Positions 25,354 through 38,882 of a stretch of 64,000 bases of DNA are shown one piece after another. The first letter of the stretch is position 1. Each line of letters begins with the position of its first letter. This DNA comes from Streptomyces sp. NRRL B-3428 (GTDB lineage Bacteria > Actinomycetota > Actinomycetes > Streptomycetales > Streptomycetaceae). The position numbers and the translations under genes were made by a program. The notes beneath the pieces are model-generated. The model ran no database searches. It was given only the letters and a program-made list of their open reading frames with translations, and was not told the origin of the DNA. Where the stretch lies: assembly GCA_000721375.1 (NCBI GenBank), contig JOGW01000010.1:186001-250000 (forward strand). The letters are read 5' to 3'.

Positions 25354-26151
25354 CTAGGCGTTCGCGTAGAACCCGGCGAGCACCGGAGCGAGTACTTCCG
25401 GATCCGCCATGTGCGTCTGGCCCTCAAGGGTCAGATGCCGGCCCGCGCGCGCCGAGCGGGCGACCAGGGCGGCCGAGCCGCTCATCCACTCGAAGCTGGC
25501 CGCGCCGTTCACCACGAGCAGCGGTACGTCGATCTGCGAGATCCGGTCGACCGGCACCAGGCTGTCGCCGAGTACGGCGTAGTCGTACGCGATCGTGGGG
25601 GCCAGGGCCTCCCACTCGGCCCACAGGGGTGAGCGCCGCAGCTGCGAGATGATCTCGGCCGGCGCGCCCGTCCCGGAGATGAAGTGCTCGACGGCGGCGT
25701 CGCGGCGGTCCTCGGCGAGCAGCGCCCGCAGCCGGGCGGCCTGCTTCTGACGGTCCGCGACACCGATCTCGTCGAGCGTCAACGGCGGTTCGTAGCCCGA
25801 CACATGGGTCACCGCGAGCCCGCTCGCCGCCGCCTCGAAGGCCAGCGCGGCGCCGGAGGAATTGCCGTGCAGCGCCGCGCGGCCGCCCAGCTCGTCGATG
25901 AGCGCGGCAAGGTCGTCGACCTCACGCGCGACCGCGTACGGCAGGGTGTCCCCGCTGTTGCCGCGGCCCCTGCGGTCATACGTGACCGCCGTGCAGCCGA
26001 GCGCGGCCAGCCGCTCGGCGAGCGGCCGGTCCTCGGTGGAACCGGTGCAGAGCGCTCCGCCGACGAGGATCACGACCGGGCCGCCCGAGCCGAACCGTTC
26101 GTACGCGATGGGCGTGCCGTCGCGGGACAGAACTTTTCCAAGGGTGTCCAT
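25354..26151 (-). CDS. Alpha/beta hydrolase
   Basis: 265 aa from the ATG at 26151. It shows strand VVILVGGALCTG (oxyanion region), TYDRRGRGNSGD, the nucleophile elbow GNSSG (Ser98), the acid region DVPLLVVNGAASFEW, and the catalytic His in GQTHMADPEVLAPVL near the C-terminus. A cap domain occupies about 125-190. The substrate is unknown; proteins of this type are often annotated as esterases or haloperoxidase-like enzymes. It converges on mnmA, and the DUF427 gene lies upstream on the same strand, 53 bp away. Confidence 0.85.
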   Translation of the reverse strand: MDTLGKVLSRDGTPIAYERFGSGGPVVILVGGALCTGSTEDRPLAERLAALGCTAVTYDRRGRGNSGDTLPYAVAREVDDLAALIDELGGRAALHGNSSGAALAFEAAASGLAVTHVSGYEPPLTLDEIGVADRQKQAARLRALLAEDRRDAAVEHFISGTGAPAEIISQLRRSPLWAEWEALAPTIAYDYAVLGDSLVPVDRISQIDVPLLVVNGAASFEWMSGSAALVARSARAGRHLTLEGQTHMADPEVLAPVLAGFYANA

Positions 26152-26204
26152 GACGGTGCAGACCGCAGACGCCACCGGAACTCATCGGCGTACGGAAAAA
26201 ATCT

Positions 26205-26531
26205 TCAGGAGACTTCCTCGGTCTCGTAGAAGCAGAGGTGATCCCTGATCCCGGAGACCTCCGGCTTCGGGTCCGGGTACGCCCAGACGGTGTCCTCCTT
26301 GCCCGGCAGCGACCAGTACGAGGCCGTGCCTTTGAAGGGGCAGTACGTGTGGGTCTCGGACGGGGTGAGCAGCTCGGTGCGGACGTCCTGCGGCGGCAGG
26401 TAGTAGCGCACCGGACACCCCGTCTCCCGTAGCACGAGCGGCCGTTCGCTCTCGGCGACGACCTGCCCGTCGTGCACGACGCGTACGCGCTGCGTGCCCT
26501 GTTCGACGGTGATGGTGTGCCCCTTGCCCAC
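26205..26531 (-). CDS. DUF427 domain-containing protein
   Basis: 108 aa. The GTG at 26531 has GGAGGG 7 bases upstream and is preferred over the longer frame, which would run into the divergent gene. The DUF427 beta-barrel pattern is present: TQRVRVVHDGQVVAESERPLVLRETG, VRYYLPPQDVRTELL, SETHTYCPFKGTASYWSL, VWAYPDPKPEV, GIRDHLCFYE. The conserved T-CPFKG-A-YW segment is diagnostic. Function of the family is unknown. Confidence 0.85.
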   Translation of the reverse strand: MGKGHTITVEQGTQRVRVVHDGQVVAESERPLVLRETGCPVRYYLPPQDVRTELLTPSETHTYCPFKGTASYWSLPGKEDTVWAYPDPKPEVSGIRDHLCFYETEEVS

Positions 26532-26625
26532 TTCTCTGCCCTCCGGATCGCCACGTTCTTCCGCACCTTCAGCGTGCTTGGCGCCCGCGTTCTTCCCGCT
26601 GTGGCCCCGGCGTACGGTGGGGCGT

Positions 26626-27171
26626 ATGAACATCTGCGTCTTCCTCTCCGCCGCCGACCTCGACGAGCGCTACACCCGGCCCGCACGCGAGTTCGCCGAA
26701 CTCCTCGGCAAGGGCGGGCACACGCTGGTGTGGGGCGGTTCGGACTCGGGTCTGATGAAGGTCGTCGCGGACGGTGTCGAGGAGGCGGGCGGCCGGCTGC
26801 TCGGGGTCTCGGTGGAGTTCCTCGCGGCCAAGGCGCGGCCGGTGACGGCCCCCGACGAGATGGTCGTCACGCGCGATCTCGCCGAGCGCAAGGCGCTGCT
26901 CCTGGAGAAGGCGGACGCCGTGGTGGTCATGGTCGGCGGCACGGGCACGCTCGACGAGGCCACCGAGATCCTGGAGCTGAAGAAGCACGGGAAGACCACC
27001 AAGCCCGTGGTGCTGCTCAACACCGCTGGTTTCTACGACGGGTTGAAGGAGCAGTTCCGCCGCATGGAGGAGGAGGGCTTCCTGCCCGTACCCCTGACCG
27101 AGCTGGTGTTCTTCGCGGAGGAGCCCGTGGGGGCGCTGGCGTATCTGGAGGAGTCGCGCGGGGTCGCCTGA
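26626..27171 (+). CDS. LOG family protein (TIGR00730-like)
   Basis: 181 aa, ATG behind GGTGGGG. The family fold shows NICVFLSAADLD, GGSDSGLMKVVADGVEEAGG and VGGTGTLDEATEIL, corresponding to the phosphoribohydrolase (LONELY GUY) loops GGG-GLMG and PGG-GT-xE. Here the second motif has Val in place of the usual Pro. LOG enzymes release cytokinin-type bases from nucleotide monophosphates; in bacteria the physiological substrate is usually unclear. It is divergent from the DUF427 gene. Confidence 0.82.
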   Translation: MNICVFLSAADLDERYTRPAREFAELLGKGGHTLVWGGSDSGLMKVVADGVEEAGGRLLGVSVEFLAAKARPVTAPDEMVVTRDLAERKALLLEKADAVVVMVGGTGTLDEATEILELKKHGKTTKPVVLLNTAGFYDGLKEQFRRMEEEGFLPVPLTELVFFAEEPVGALAYLEESRGVA

Positions 27172-27182
27172 GCGGGTCGCAT

Positions 27183-27208
27183 GAGCGGCCCGTCCGAGCG
27201 GCCCGTCC
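27183..27208 (+). repeat. Two 13-bp tandem units after the LOG gene
   Basis: GAGCGGCCCGTCC occurs twice in direct succession in the 97-bp gap before the SDR gene. No further role is visible. Confidence 0.6.
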
Positions 27209-27268
27209 GAGCTGTCCGGCACCCGGACCGGATCCGGCTCCGCGGACCCCGGATGGGATCATGACGGC

Positions 27269-27958
27269 ATGGCTACCCATGTGATCACCGGAGCGGGCTC
27301 GGGCATCGGCGCCGCCGTCGCGCAGCGGCTGCACGCGCGCGGCGACGACCTCGTGCTGCTCGCCCGCAACGCCGCCCGCGGCAAGGAACTCGCCGAGCGC
27401 TACCCGGGTGCGCAGACCCTCGTCGGGGATCTCGCCGAGCCGGACCGGCTCTCCTGGGCCTTCTCGCACCAGTCGCTGCCGGACCGCGTGGACACGCTCC
27501 TGCACATCGCGGGCATCGTGGACCTCGGCCCGGTCGGCGACCTCACGCCGAAGATCTGGCGCCAGCAGCTGGAGGTCAATCTGATCGCCCCGGCCGAGCT
27601 CACCCGCCACTTCCTGCCCCAACTGCGCGTCACCCAGGGCCATGTGGTCTTCGTGAACTCGGGCGCCGGCCTCGCCGCGCACGCCGAATGGTCCGCGTAC
27701 GCGGCCTCCAAGCACGGTCTGAAGGCCCTCGCGGACTCGCTGCGCGCCGAGGAGAAGCCCAACGGCCTGCGGGTGACGACCGTCTACCCCGGCCGGACCA
27801 CCAGCCCGATGCAGGCCAAGGTCCACCAGCAGGAGGGCAAGGAGTACGACCCGTCCCGCTGGATCGACCCCGAGTCGGTCGCGACGGCGATCGTCACGGC
27901 GATCGATCTGCCGCGGGACGCGGAGATCACGGACCTGTCCGTACGACCGGGGCGCTGA
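27269..27958 (+). CDS. Short-chain dehydrogenase/reductase (SDR)
   Basis: 229 aa. Rossmann cofactor motif TGAGSGIG lies at about 7-14. The NNAG position reads HIAG (79-82), and the active site is Ser131 with Tyr144-x3-Lys148 (YAASK). The PGRTTSPM segment is also typical. Acid residues after the second strand are not obvious (LLARN), so NADP preference is likely. The substrate is unknown. The MetE-like gene follows 53 bp downstream in the same direction. Confidence 0.88.
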   Translation: MATHVITGAGSGIGAAVAQRLHARGDDLVLLARNAARGKELAERYPGAQTLVGDLAEPDRLSWAFSHQSLPDRVDTLLHIAGIVDLGPVGDLTPKIWRQQLEVNLIAPAELTRHFLPQLRVTQGHVVFVNSGAGLAAHAEWSAYAASKHGLKALADSLRAEEKPNGLRVTTVYPGRTTSPMQAKVHQQEGKEYDPSRWIDPESVATAIVTAIDLPRDAEITDLSVRPGR

Positions 27959-28011
27959 CGTCAGGGGGTGGGTGGGACACCGCCCACCCCGCCGTTACGT
28001 ACCCTCGGCTG

Positions 28012-31291
<3,280 letters not shown>

Positions 31292-31299
31292 CGGTTGAA

Positions 31300-31339
31300 G
31301 GCCACCCGTTCGGCGCATACCAGATGCATACGGGTGGCC
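31300..31339 (+). terminator. Hairpin downstream of ligA
   Basis: Perfect 10-bp stem GGCCACCCGT / ACGGGTGGCC around a 20-nt loop, starting 9 bases after the ligA stop. The rest of the gap to 31538 holds no recognisable gene and presumably the rmdB promoter. Confidence 0.7.
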
Positions 31340-31538
31340 GGGTCGCATTCGGGCAACCGTGCTCGACCGCTGCCCGTGGAAGCCTTCTGCGGCCTACTGT
31401 TGAGGTGTGCGCCTGCCGTGTCCAGTTGCGGATGGGGCATCCCCCGCTCATCAGGAGTGGGGGAAAGGGTTTCGGACGCGGTGACTTTTGACAGGGAGCC
31501 GCGTGGCGTGGGCACCGCCGGCTGTGAGAGGGACGGGA

Positions 31539-33656
31539 ATGAAACCGACCGAGAGCGCCGATCCGGTGTCACGGCTGCCCGGGCTGTGGGCGCCCGCGCT
31601 GCCCACCGCCGTGGTGGCCGTCGCGGCGGTCGTCCTGGGCGCCGGGATCTACAGCGCGCTGACCGGACACCACGCCCTCTTCCCCGGTTCCACCGTCGGC
31701 TGGTCGCTGGCCGTCCTTGTCGCCGTGATCGTGGGGCATCTCGTCGCACTCGGCCGTGAGCGGTGGTGGGGCGGTACCGGTTCGGGCGCCGCCCTCACTC
31801 TTGCGGTGCTGCTCCTCTACGGCTGGGTGCCGGCCGGCATGGTCAGCCTCAGCGTGATCGTCCTGGTCGGTGCGGCCCGCAGACGCCGCTGGCGCCAAGG
31901 GCTCCTGCACGGCTCGGTCGACGTGCTCGGGATCGGCGCGGGCGCGCTGGTGCTCGCCGCGTTCGGCGAGGTGCCCACCGTCGAGCAGCCCTGGACACCC
32001 ACGAGCTGGGACCTGTGGGCGTTCCCCGAGGTCGCACTGGTCGCGGGCGCGTACCTGGTCGTCACGCGCCTGCTGCTCTGGTACGTGCATGCGCCGCACG
32101 CCTCCGGACTGCCCACTGTCGCCCGTACGGCCATGGTCAGACAGGGCCTCGTCGGGGTGGCGCTGCTCGGGATCGCGCCGCTGATCTGCGTGGTCGCCGT
32201 CGCCCTGCCCGTACTGCTTCCGCTGTTCGCGATCCCGCTCGTCGCGCTCGACTCCACGCTGTGGATCGCGCGGGCGCGGGCCGAGGAGCAGTTGCGCGAC
32301 CCGCTGACCGGACTGCCCAACCGGCAATGGCTGTTGGAGCGGACCTGGACCGCACTCGACGACGCCGAGCGCATCGGCGCGCGCTCCGCGCTCGTCCTGA
32401 TCGACCTCGACCGCTTCCGTTCGGTGAACGACACGCTCGGTCATCTCGCCGGGGACCGGCTCCTGCTCCAGATCGCCGACCGGCTCCAACTCGCCCTGCC
32501 CAAGGGCGCGGAGGCGGCCAGGCTCGGCGGCGACGAGTTCGCCGTACTCCTTCCCACCTGCGACTCGACCACGACGGCCAAGCGCATGGCGCGCGTCCTG
32601 GTCGCCGAGCTCAGCTCGCCGCTCGACCTCGACGGCCTGACCCTCGTCCTCGAAGCGAGCGCGGGCGTCGCCGTCTACCCCGACCACGCGCTCGACGCCG
32701 AAGGCCTGCTTCGCCGCGCGGATGTGGCGATGTACCAGGCGAAGGTCGACCGCACCGGAGTCGAGGTCTACGAGTCGAAGCGCGACTCCAACACCCCTGA
32801 CCGCCTCGGCCTGTTGGGCGATCTGCGCCGCGCGCTCGACGCCGGCGACGTGGAACTGCACTACCAGCCGAAGGTCCGCTTCGACGGGCAGGTCGCCGGT
32901 CTCGAAGCGCTCGTACGGTGGGTGCATCCCGAGCGCGGGAAGGTGCCGCCGGACGAGTTCATCGCGATCGCCGAGTCGTCGGGCCTGATGCCGCACCTCA
33001 CGGAGTACGTGCTCGACACGGCGCTCGCCCAGGTCGCCCGCTGGCACGCACAGGGCCTCAAGGTCCCCGTCGCGGTCAACGTCTCGCCGCGCGACGTCCA
33101 CACCCCCGGCTTCGCCGGCTCTGTCGCCGCACGCCTCGCCCGGCACGGTGTACCCGCGGGAGCCCTGCAGCTGGAGATCACCGAGCACGTCCTGCTCGAA
33201 GACCCCCAGCGGGCCGCCGACACCCTCGCCGGGCTCACCGCCCACGGCGTGAAGATGTCCCTCGACGACTTCGGCACGGGCTACTCCTCCCTGGTCCATC
33301 TGCGCCGGCTCCCGGTGAGCGAGCTCAAGATCGACCGTTCGTTCGTGGCGCGGCTCGCGATCGACCCGGAGGACGCGGAGATCGTCCGTTGCACGGTGGA
33401 CCTCGCCCATTCGCTCAACCTCGTCGTCGTGGCCGAGGGCGTGGAGGACGACGAGACCTGGGAGCGCCTGCGCGATCTGGGCTGCGACGCGGTCCAGGGC
33501 TGGCTGGTGGCAGCGGCGATGCCGGCCGAGGAGACCACGGCCTGGCTCCTGGCACGCGGCTCCCGCGGCTGGCAGCGCCCGGCGGAACTGGCGGCGGCGG
33601 AGGCCGCGGAGGTCGGCGACGTGGACCCGCGGGCATCGGGGACCGTTGTGCCGTAG
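31539..33656 (+). CDS. rmdB: Membrane c-di-GMP phosphodiesterase with GGDEF-EAL domains (RmdB-like)
   Basis: 705 aa from the ATG at 31539 behind AGAGGGACGGGA. About seven membrane helices occupy the first 240 residues. The GGDEF domain keeps GGDEF at about 330-334. The EAL domain is intact: EAL at 458-460, [28 protein letters not shown] and VAEGVED. This predicts a c-di-GMP phosphodiesterase. Its place between ligA and gatC matches my memory of S. coelicolor RmdB, which together with RmdA affects aerial development. The upstream ligA terminator suggests its own promoter. Confidence 0.92.
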   Translation: MKPTESADPVSRLPGLWAPALPTAVVAVAAVVLGAGIYSALTGHHALFPGSTVGWSLAVLVAVIVGHLVALGRERWWGGTGSGAALTLAVLLLYGWVPAGMVSLSVIVLVGAARRRRWRQGLLHGSVDVLGIGAGALVLAAFGEVPTVEQPWTPTSWDLWAFPEVALVAGAYLVVTRLLLWYVHAPHASGLPTVARTAMVRQGLVGVALLGIAPLICVVAVALPVLLPLFAIPLVALDSTLWIARARAEEQLRDPLTGLPNRQWLLERTWTALDDAERIGARSALVLIDLDRFRSVNDTLGHLAGDRLLLQIADRLQLALPKGAEAARLGGDEFAVLLPTCDSTTTAKRMARVLVAELSSPLDLDGLTLVLEASAGVAVYPDHALDAEGLLRRADVAMYQAKVDRTGVEVYESKRDSNTPDRLGLLGDLRRALDAGDVELHYQPKVRFDGQVAGLEALVRWVHPERGKVPPDEFIAIAESSGLMPHLTEYVLDTALAQVARWHAQGLKVPVAVNVSPRDVHTPGFAGSVAARLARHGVPAGALQLEITEHVLLEDPQRAADTLAGLTAHGVKMSLDDFGTGYSSLVHLRRLPVSELKIDRSFVARLAIDPEDAEIVRCTVDLAHSLNLVVVAEGVEDDETWERLRDLGCDAVQGWLVAAAMPAEETTAWLLARGSRGWQRPAELAAAEAAEVGDVDPRASGTVVP

Positions 33657-33814
33657 CACGTACCGGCATCCCACCCACCGAGGTGCCCCCACCCACCCGC
33701 GGGAACCCCACGCACGGACGGGTGCGCGCAAACCGTTTACCGGGCATGGGGCCGGGCCCCATAGGATTGGGCCCAAACGCCGAAACACAGAACACGCACC
33801 CCGTGAGGATCCGC

Positions 33815-34111
33815 ATGCCTGGCATCACGCGCGAGGAGGTCGCCCACCTCGCCCGGCTGGCGCGTCTGGAGCTGAAGCCCGAAGAGCTCGACCACTTCGC
33901 AGGCCAGCTCGACGACATCATCGGCGCGGTCGCCCGCGTCAGCGAGGTCGCCGACCAAGACGTACCGCCGACCTCCCACCCGCTGCCGCTGACGAACGTC
34001 ATGCGCAAGGACGAGGTCCGTCCGTCGCTCACCCCCGAGCAGGCGCTCTCCGGCGCCCCGGCCCAGGAGCAGCAGCGTTTCAAGGTGCCGCAGATCCTGG
34101 GGGAGGACTAA
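33815..34111 (+). CDS. gatC: Asp-tRNA(Asn)/Glu-tRNA(Gln) amidotransferase subunit C
   Basis: 98 aa. Small helical subunit that braces GatA and Gat[31 protein letters not shown] is the family N-terminus, and LREDEV-like [12 protein letters not shown] follows. It opens the gat operon; the 158-bp upstream region after rmdB includes TAGGAT, a possible -10. The gatA start lies 5 bp after the stop. Confidence 0.94.
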   Translation: MPGITREEVAHLARLARLELKPEELDHFAGQLDDIIGAVARVSEVADQDVPPTSHPLPLTNVMRKDEVRPSLTPEQALSGAPAQEQQRFKVPQILGED

Positions 34112-34116
34112 TCACC

Positions 34117-35610
34117 ATGACGGACATCATCAAGCTCACGGCCGCGGAGATCGCGTCCAAGATCGCTTCCGGCGAGCTCACCGCCGTCGAGGTCACCGAG
34201 GCCCACCTGGCCCGTATCGAAGCGGTCGACGAGAAGGTGCACGCCTTCCTGTACGTCGACCGTGAGGGCGCCCTCGCGCAGGCCCGTGCCGTGGACCAGA
34301 AGCGCGCCAACGGCGAGAAGCTCGGCCCCCTGGCCGGCGTCCCGCTCGCGCTCAAGGACATCTTCACCACCGAGGGCATCCCGACCACGGTCGGCTCCAA
34401 GATCCTCGAGGGCTGGATCCCGCCGTACGACGCCACGCTCACCAAGCGCCTCAAGGCCGCCGACGTGGTCATCCTCGGCAAGACCAACATGGACGAGTTC
34501 GCCATGGGGTCGTCGACGGAGAACAGCGCTTACGGCCCGACGGGCAACCCGTGGGACCTCACCCGTATCCCCGGCGGATCGGGTGGTGGCTCCAGCGCCG
34601 CCCTCGCCTCCTACGAGGCCCCGCTCGCCATCGGCACGGACACCGGCGGCTCCATCCGTCAGCCCGCGGCCGTCACCGGCACGGTCGGCGTCAAGCCCAC
34701 CTACGGCGGCGTCTCCCGCTACGGCATGGTCGCGTTCTCGTCCTCCCTGGACCAGGGCGGCCCCTGCGCCCGTACGGTCCTGGACGCAGCCCTCCTGCAC
34801 GAGGTGATCGCCGGGCACGACCCGCTCGACTCCACCTCCATCGACGCCCCGGTCCCGCCGGTCGTCGAGGCCGCGCGCAACGGCTCGGTGCAGGGCATGC
34901 GCGTCGGTGTCGTCAAGCAGTTCCGCGGCGAGGGCTACCAGGCCGGTGTCGTGCAGCGCTTCGACGAGTCGGTCGAGCTGCTCAAGGAGCTCGGCGCCGA
35001 GATCGTCGAGCTCGACTGCCCGACCTTCGACCTGGCGCTCTCCGCGTACTACCTGATCGCGCCCTCCGAGTGCTCCTCGAACCTCGCCCGGTTCGACGCG
35101 ATGCGCTACGGCCTGCGCGTGGGCGACGACGGCACCAAGTCCGCCGAGGACGTCACCGCGCTCACCCGCGAATCCGGCTTCGGCGACGAGGTCAAGCGCC
35201 GCATCATCCTCGGTACGTACGCCCTGAGCTCCGGCTACTACGACGCGTACTACGGCAGTGCCCAGAAGGTCCGCACCCTCATCACCCGCGAGTTCGAGGC
35301 GGCGTTCGAGCAGGTCGACGTGATCGTCTCGCCGACGACGCCGACCACCGCCTTCCCGATCGGCGAGCGCGCCGACGACCCGATGGCGATGTACCTCGCG
35401 GACCTGTGCACCATCCCGACCAACCTGGCCGGCAACGCCGCCATGTCGCTGCCCTGCGGCCTGGCGCCCGAGGACGGTCTGCCGGTCGGTCTGCAGATCA
35501 TCGCGCCCGCCATGAAGGACGACCGTCTGTACAAGGTGGGCGCGGCGGTCGAAGCTGCATTCGTCCAGAAGTGGGGACACCCGCTCCTCGAGGAGGCTCC
35601 GTCACTGTGA
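34117..35610 (+). CDS. gatA: Asp-tRNA(Asn)/Glu-tRNA(Gln) amidotransferase subunit A
   Basis: 497 aa. Amidase-signature glutaminase that supplies ammonia to GatB for converting mischarged Glu-tRNA(Gln) or Asp-tRNA(Asn). The catalytic triad elements are [11 protein letters not shown] (Lys), the [11 protein letters not shown] loop and [10 protein letters not shown] with the nucleophile Ser. Length is normal. Its stop overlaps the GTG of a small membrane-protein gene inserted between gatA and gatB. Confidence 0.96.
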   Translation: MTDIIKLTAAEIASKIASGELTAVEVTEAHLARIEAVDEKVHAFLYVDREGALAQARAVDQKRANGEKLGPLAGVPLALKDIFTTEGIPTTVGSKILEGWIPPYDATLTKRLKAADVVILGKTNMDEFAMGSSTENSAYGPTGNPWDLTRIPGGSGGGSSAALASYEAPLAIGTDTGGSIRQPAAVTGTVGVKPTYGGVSRYGMVAFSSSLDQGGPCARTVLDAALLHEVIAGHDPLDSTSIDAPVPPVVEAARNGSVQGMRVGVVKQFRGEGYQAGVVQRFDESVELLKELGAEIVELDCPTFDLALSAYYLIAPSECSSNLARFDAMRYGLRVGDDGTKSAEDVTALTRESGFGDEVKRRIILGTYALSSGYYDAYYGSAQKVRTLITREFEAAFEQVDVIVSPTTPTTAFPIGERADDPMAMYLADLCTIPTNLAGNAAMSLPCGLAPEDGLPVGLQIIAPAMKDDRLYKVGAAVEAAFVQKWGHPLLEEAPSL

Positions 35611-35846
35611 GTGCCATGACCAAGGCCAAGGGCTTCAAGAAGTCCAAGACCGGTACGTATCTGTCGATCGGGACCACCGCCTTCGGTGCGCTCAGCGTGC
35701 TGAAGCAGGTCAAGAAGGCGCGCACCGAGCACGACACGCTCCGGCTCGTCGACGCCGCGGTCTCCGCCGCCGCGATCGTCACCGGCGTGGCGCTGCTCCT
35801 GCGCGAACTGAAGCGTCTCGGCGACGACGACGTCCTGCTGGGCTGA
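35607..35846 (+). CDS. Small membrane protein between gatA and gatB
   Basis: 79 aa; the GTG at 35607 overlaps the gatA stop (GTGA) and has AGGAGG 10 bases upstream. The N-terminal 25 residues are basic ([14 protein letters not shown]). A hydrophobic stretch [11 protein letters not shown] and a clear helix [17 protein letters not shown] follow. No family is recognised. Coupling to gatA and a 16-bp gap to gatB place it firmly in the amidotransferase operon; whether it helps locate the complex at the membrane is speculation. Confidence 0.8.
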   Translation: MSAMTKAKGFKKSKTGTYLSIGTTAFGALSVLKQVKKARTEHDTLRLVDAAVSAAAIVTGVALLLRELKRLGDDDVLLG

Positions 35847-35862
35847 GAGGGAAAGTTTCACC

Positions 35863-37368
35863 GTGACCACCGAACTTCTGTCGTACGAGGACGCACTGGC
35901 GTCGTACGACCCGGTCATGGGCCTTGAGGTCCATGTCGAACTCGGCACCAAGACCAAGATGTTCTGCGGCTGCTCCACGGAGCTGAAGCAGGACGCCAAC
36001 TCGCAGACCTGCCCGACCTGTCTCGGACTGCCCGGCGCGCTGCCGGTCGTGAACGAGATCGGCGTCGAGTCGGCCATCAAGATCGGCCTCGCGCTCAACT
36101 GCGATATCGCCGAATGGTGCCGCTTCGCCCGGAAGAACTACTTCTATCCGGACATGCCGAAGAACTTCCAGACCTCCCAGTACGACGAGCCCATCGCCTT
36201 CAACGGCTACCTCGACGTGCAGCTGGAGGACGGCGAGATCTTCCGTGTGGAGATCGAGCGCGCCCACATGGAGGAGGACACCGGCAAGTCCACGCACGTG
36301 GGCGGTGCGACGGGTCGTATCCACGGTGCCTCGCACTCGCTCCTGGACTACAACCGCGCCGGCATCCCGCTGATCGAGATCGTCACCAAGCCGATCGAGG
36401 GTGCGGGCGAGCGGGCTCCCGAGGTCGCCAAGGCGTACGTGGCCGAGCTGCGCGAGGTCATCAAGGCGCTCGGTGTCTCCGAGGCCCGGATGGACAAGGG
36501 CCAGATGCGCTGCGACGTGAACCTCTCCCTGCGGCCGCACGGGCGCGAGGAGTTCGGCACGCGTTCGGAGACCAAGAACGTGAACTCGCTGCGTTCCGTC
36601 GAGCGTGCGGCCCGCTTCGAGATCCAGCGCCACGCGGCGGTCCTCAAGGACGGCGGCACGATCGTCCAGGAGACCCGGCACTTCCACGAGGAAGACGGCT
36701 CCACGACCTCCGGCCGTATCAAGGACAACGCCGAGGACTACCGGTACTTCCCGGAGCCCGACCTCGTGCCCGTCGCCCCCGCCCGTGAGTGGGTCGAGGA
36801 ACTGCGCGGCACACTGCCCGAGATGCCGCGCGTGCGCCGTAACCGGCTGCGCGAGGAGTGGGGCGTCAGCGAGTTCGACATGCAGTCGATCCTCAACGCG
36901 GGCGCGGTGGACTCGATCGTCGCGACGACCGAGGCCGGTGCGCCTTCGGACCAGGCCCGCAAGTGGTGGATGGGCGAACTGGCCCGTAACGCCAACGAGT
37001 CGGGCAAGGCCCTCGAAGAGCTCGACATCACCCCGGCGCAGGTCGCCCGGGTCTGCGAGCTCGTCGCCTCCGGTGACCTGAACGACAAGCTGGCCCGTCA
37101 GGTCATCGACGGTGTCCTGAAGGGCGAGGGCACTCCGGACGAGGTCGTCGAGAAGCGCGGCCTGAAGGTCGTCTCGGACGACGGCGCGCTGACCACGGCG
37201 GTCCAGGAGGCCATCGCGGGCAACGCGGCCATCGCGGACAAGATCCGCGGCGGCAAGGTCGCCGCAGTGGGCGCGCTGGTCGGCGCGGTCATGAAGGCGA
37301 CGCGCGGGCAGGCGGATGCGGCCCGTGTGAAGGAGCTGATCCTCAAGGAGCTGGGCGTCGAAGGCTGA
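35863..37368 (+). CDS. gatB: Asp-tRNA(Asn)/Glu-tRNA(Gln) amidotransferase subunit B
   Basis: 501 aa, GTG start behind GAGAGGGAAAG. GatB kinase-type core: [20 protein letters not shown], the zinc-binding CxC...CxxC (FCGCSTE ... [10 protein letters not shown]), [18 protein letters not shown], and [16 protein letters not shown]. The C-terminal YqeY-like tRNA-binding tail ends [24 protein letters not shown]. It activates the misacylated amino acid and receives ammonia from GatA. Confidence 0.96.
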   Translation: MTTELLSYEDALASYDPVMGLEVHVELGTKTKMFCGCSTELKQDANSQTCPTCLGLPGALPVVNEIGVESAIKIGLALNCDIAEWCRFARKNYFYPDMPKNFQTSQYDEPIAFNGYLDVQLEDGEIFRVEIERAHMEEDTGKSTHVGGATGRIHGASHSLLDYNRAGIPLIEIVTKPIEGAGERAPEVAKAYVAELREVIKALGVSEARMDKGQMRCDVNLSLRPHGREEFGTRSETKNVNSLRSVERAARFEIQRHAAVLKDGGTIVQETRHFHEEDGSTTSGRIKDNAEDYRYFPEPDLVPVAPAREWVEELRGTLPEMPRVRRNRLREEWGVSEFDMQSILNAGAVDSIVATTEAGAPSDQARKWWMGELARNANESGKALEELDITPAQVARVCELVASGDLNDKLARQVIDGVLKGEGTPDEVVEKRGLKVVSDDGALTTAVQEAIAGNAAIADKIRGGKVAAVGALVGAVMKATRGQADAARVKELILKELGVEG

Positions 37369-37386
37369 CACCTCTGTTCGTTGTGA

Positions 37387-37430
37387 AGCGGCGGCGCTCC
37401 GGGCTTCGGTCCGGGGCGCCGCCGCTTTTT
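37387..37430 (+). terminator. gat operon terminator with UUCG loop
   Basis: Stem 37387-37402 pairs with 37411-37426 (one G-U pair) and closes further onto a TTCG tetraloop, followed by TTTT. This is a textbook intrinsic terminator, 18 bases after the gatB stop. Confidence 0.92.
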
Positions 37431-37469
37431 CCTGGGCGCGGCGGCCACGGATTCAGTACGGCGCGACGC

Positions 37470-38687
37470 TCACGGGAGGTCCTCCGGCGGTTTGCCGAAG
37501 GGCTCGAAGCAGATGACATCCAAGGGGTCCATGCCGGGCGGCAGAGCGGGGAACCCCTCGCTGCCGGGCCGGTCTCCGCGCAGCCAGTGCAGCAGCGTCT
37601 CGGTGAAGTTCCCGGGCAGGGGCGGTCCTTGGGGCGCATGCCGTGGGTGCACGGCGACCCGCCACTCGTCCGGCTCGCCCTGTGTGCACCAGCCGATCCA
37701 GTCGCCGTCGATCGTCGAGGCGCACGGGAGGAAACCGCCGGGCTCGGGCCAGGCCGGCAGGGGATAGAACTCCGGGTGGGCGTCGCGCAGTGTGCGATAG
37801 GCGTCGCGAGACCGGATGATCTCCCCGGCGAGCCCCAGGCGGCCCTCGGTGTCCAGGGGAGTGTCCATGTCCAGCCAGCAGGAGAAGTTCCCCCTGCCGT
37901 ACCGCTCGGCGAGCGCCACGAAATCGCTCGGCAGCCGTGTCCCGATCCGCTCGAAGACCTGCTCCCAGCTCCCCTCGCCCACATAGGGCGTGAGAGGCGG
38001 CGGAACCAGGGCGAGCACAGCGTCGAGGCCGTACCCCTCCGTGAGCGCCGCGTGCTGACGCGCGTCGACATGCGTGCCCGGCGCCGGGGGAGCCCAGGGC
38101 CCGGCGCCCACCAAGGGCGCGTACCCCCGCACCTCGGGCGCCAGCGGCCCGAGCAGCCGCCCCGGCTCCACGGGGTGCGGCACCCCACCCCGTATCGCCG
38201 CGGACAGCAGCTCCACAAGCGGCACCTCGTAATCGACCCAGGGCTCGTCCACATGCGCGGCCACATTCGTGGTCAGCAGCACCACCGGCCACTCGTCCGG
38301 ATCCTTCGACACCGACGTGTCCCAGAACAGATGGTCACCGGACGAGGTCTCGCCGAAGACGAGCAGCCCGCCCTCCTGCGGCCGGAACACCCGCCGCTCG
38401 TGCGTGAACATCAGCGGTCGTATCGCCGAATGCCGATGCGTCTCGACCACCCAACTCCCATAGTCGAAGCGCCCGTCCGCGCTCACGCACGGCCCGAGCA
38501 GCCGCACCCGTACGCCCTCCGGATCCCCGATCTCCACCGGCCCGTACGCCGAGACGACCGCCTTGTAGTCGGCGGGCAGCGGGACCTCCAGCCAACCCTC
38601 GACGGCCGGCCAGTCCACGGCAGGGGCGGGCGCGGGCGGAGGGCCGAGGAGGTCGGCGAAGGCGGCGGCGGGTCCGGTGAGTTCCAT
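37470..38687 (-). CDS. Double SMI1/KNR4 (SUKH) domain protein
   Basis: 405 aa from the ATG at 38687. The first SUKH-like unit reads WPAVEGWLEVPLPADYKAVVSAYGPVEIGD and continues to GGLLVFGETSSGDHLFWDT. A second, diverged unit starts near residue 230 with WEQVFERIGTRLPSDFVALAERYGRGNFSCWLDM and continues to STIDGDWIGWCTQG. SUKH proteins often serve as immunity proteins against polymorphic toxins, or as protein-interaction scaffolds. No toxin gene is adjacent, so the role is open. It is divergent from the phospholipase gene, and its 3' end faces the gat terminator. Confidence 0.78.
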   Translation of the reverse strand: MELTGPAAAFADLLGPPPAPAPAVDWPAVEGWLEVPLPADYKAVVSAYGPVEIGDPEGVRVRLLGPCVSADGRFDYGSWVVETHRHSAIRPLMFTHERRVFRPQEGGLLVFGETSSGDHLFWDTSVSKDPDEWPVVLLTTNVAAHVDEPWVDYEVPLVELLSAAIRGGVPHPVEPGRLLGPLAPEVRGYAPLVGAGPWAPPAPGTHVDARQHAALTEGYGLDAVLALVPPPLTPYVGEGSWEQVFERIGTRLPSDFVALAERYGRGNFSCWLDMDTPLDTEGRLGLAGEIIRSRDAYRTLRDAHPEFYPLPAWPEPGGFLPCASTIDGDWIGWCTQGEPDEWRVAVHPRHAPQGPPLPGNFTETLLHWLRGDRPGSEGFPALPPGMDPLDVICFEPFGKPPEDLP

Positions 38688-38882
38688 GCTCACGAGCCTG
38701 CCAGCCGCCACTGACAACGCCCCGAGTCCCCTCACTCCAACACCCCTTCCCGTACGGGCGAATTGGGCGTTCACTGTCAAGTCGCCCCGGTGACTTCTCC
38801 TCGCCACCGACGAGCCATAGCGTCCCCGATCGGTGCCTCAGCGGCACCGGAGAGCCCACACTCCCCGACCAGGAGGTCCGCC

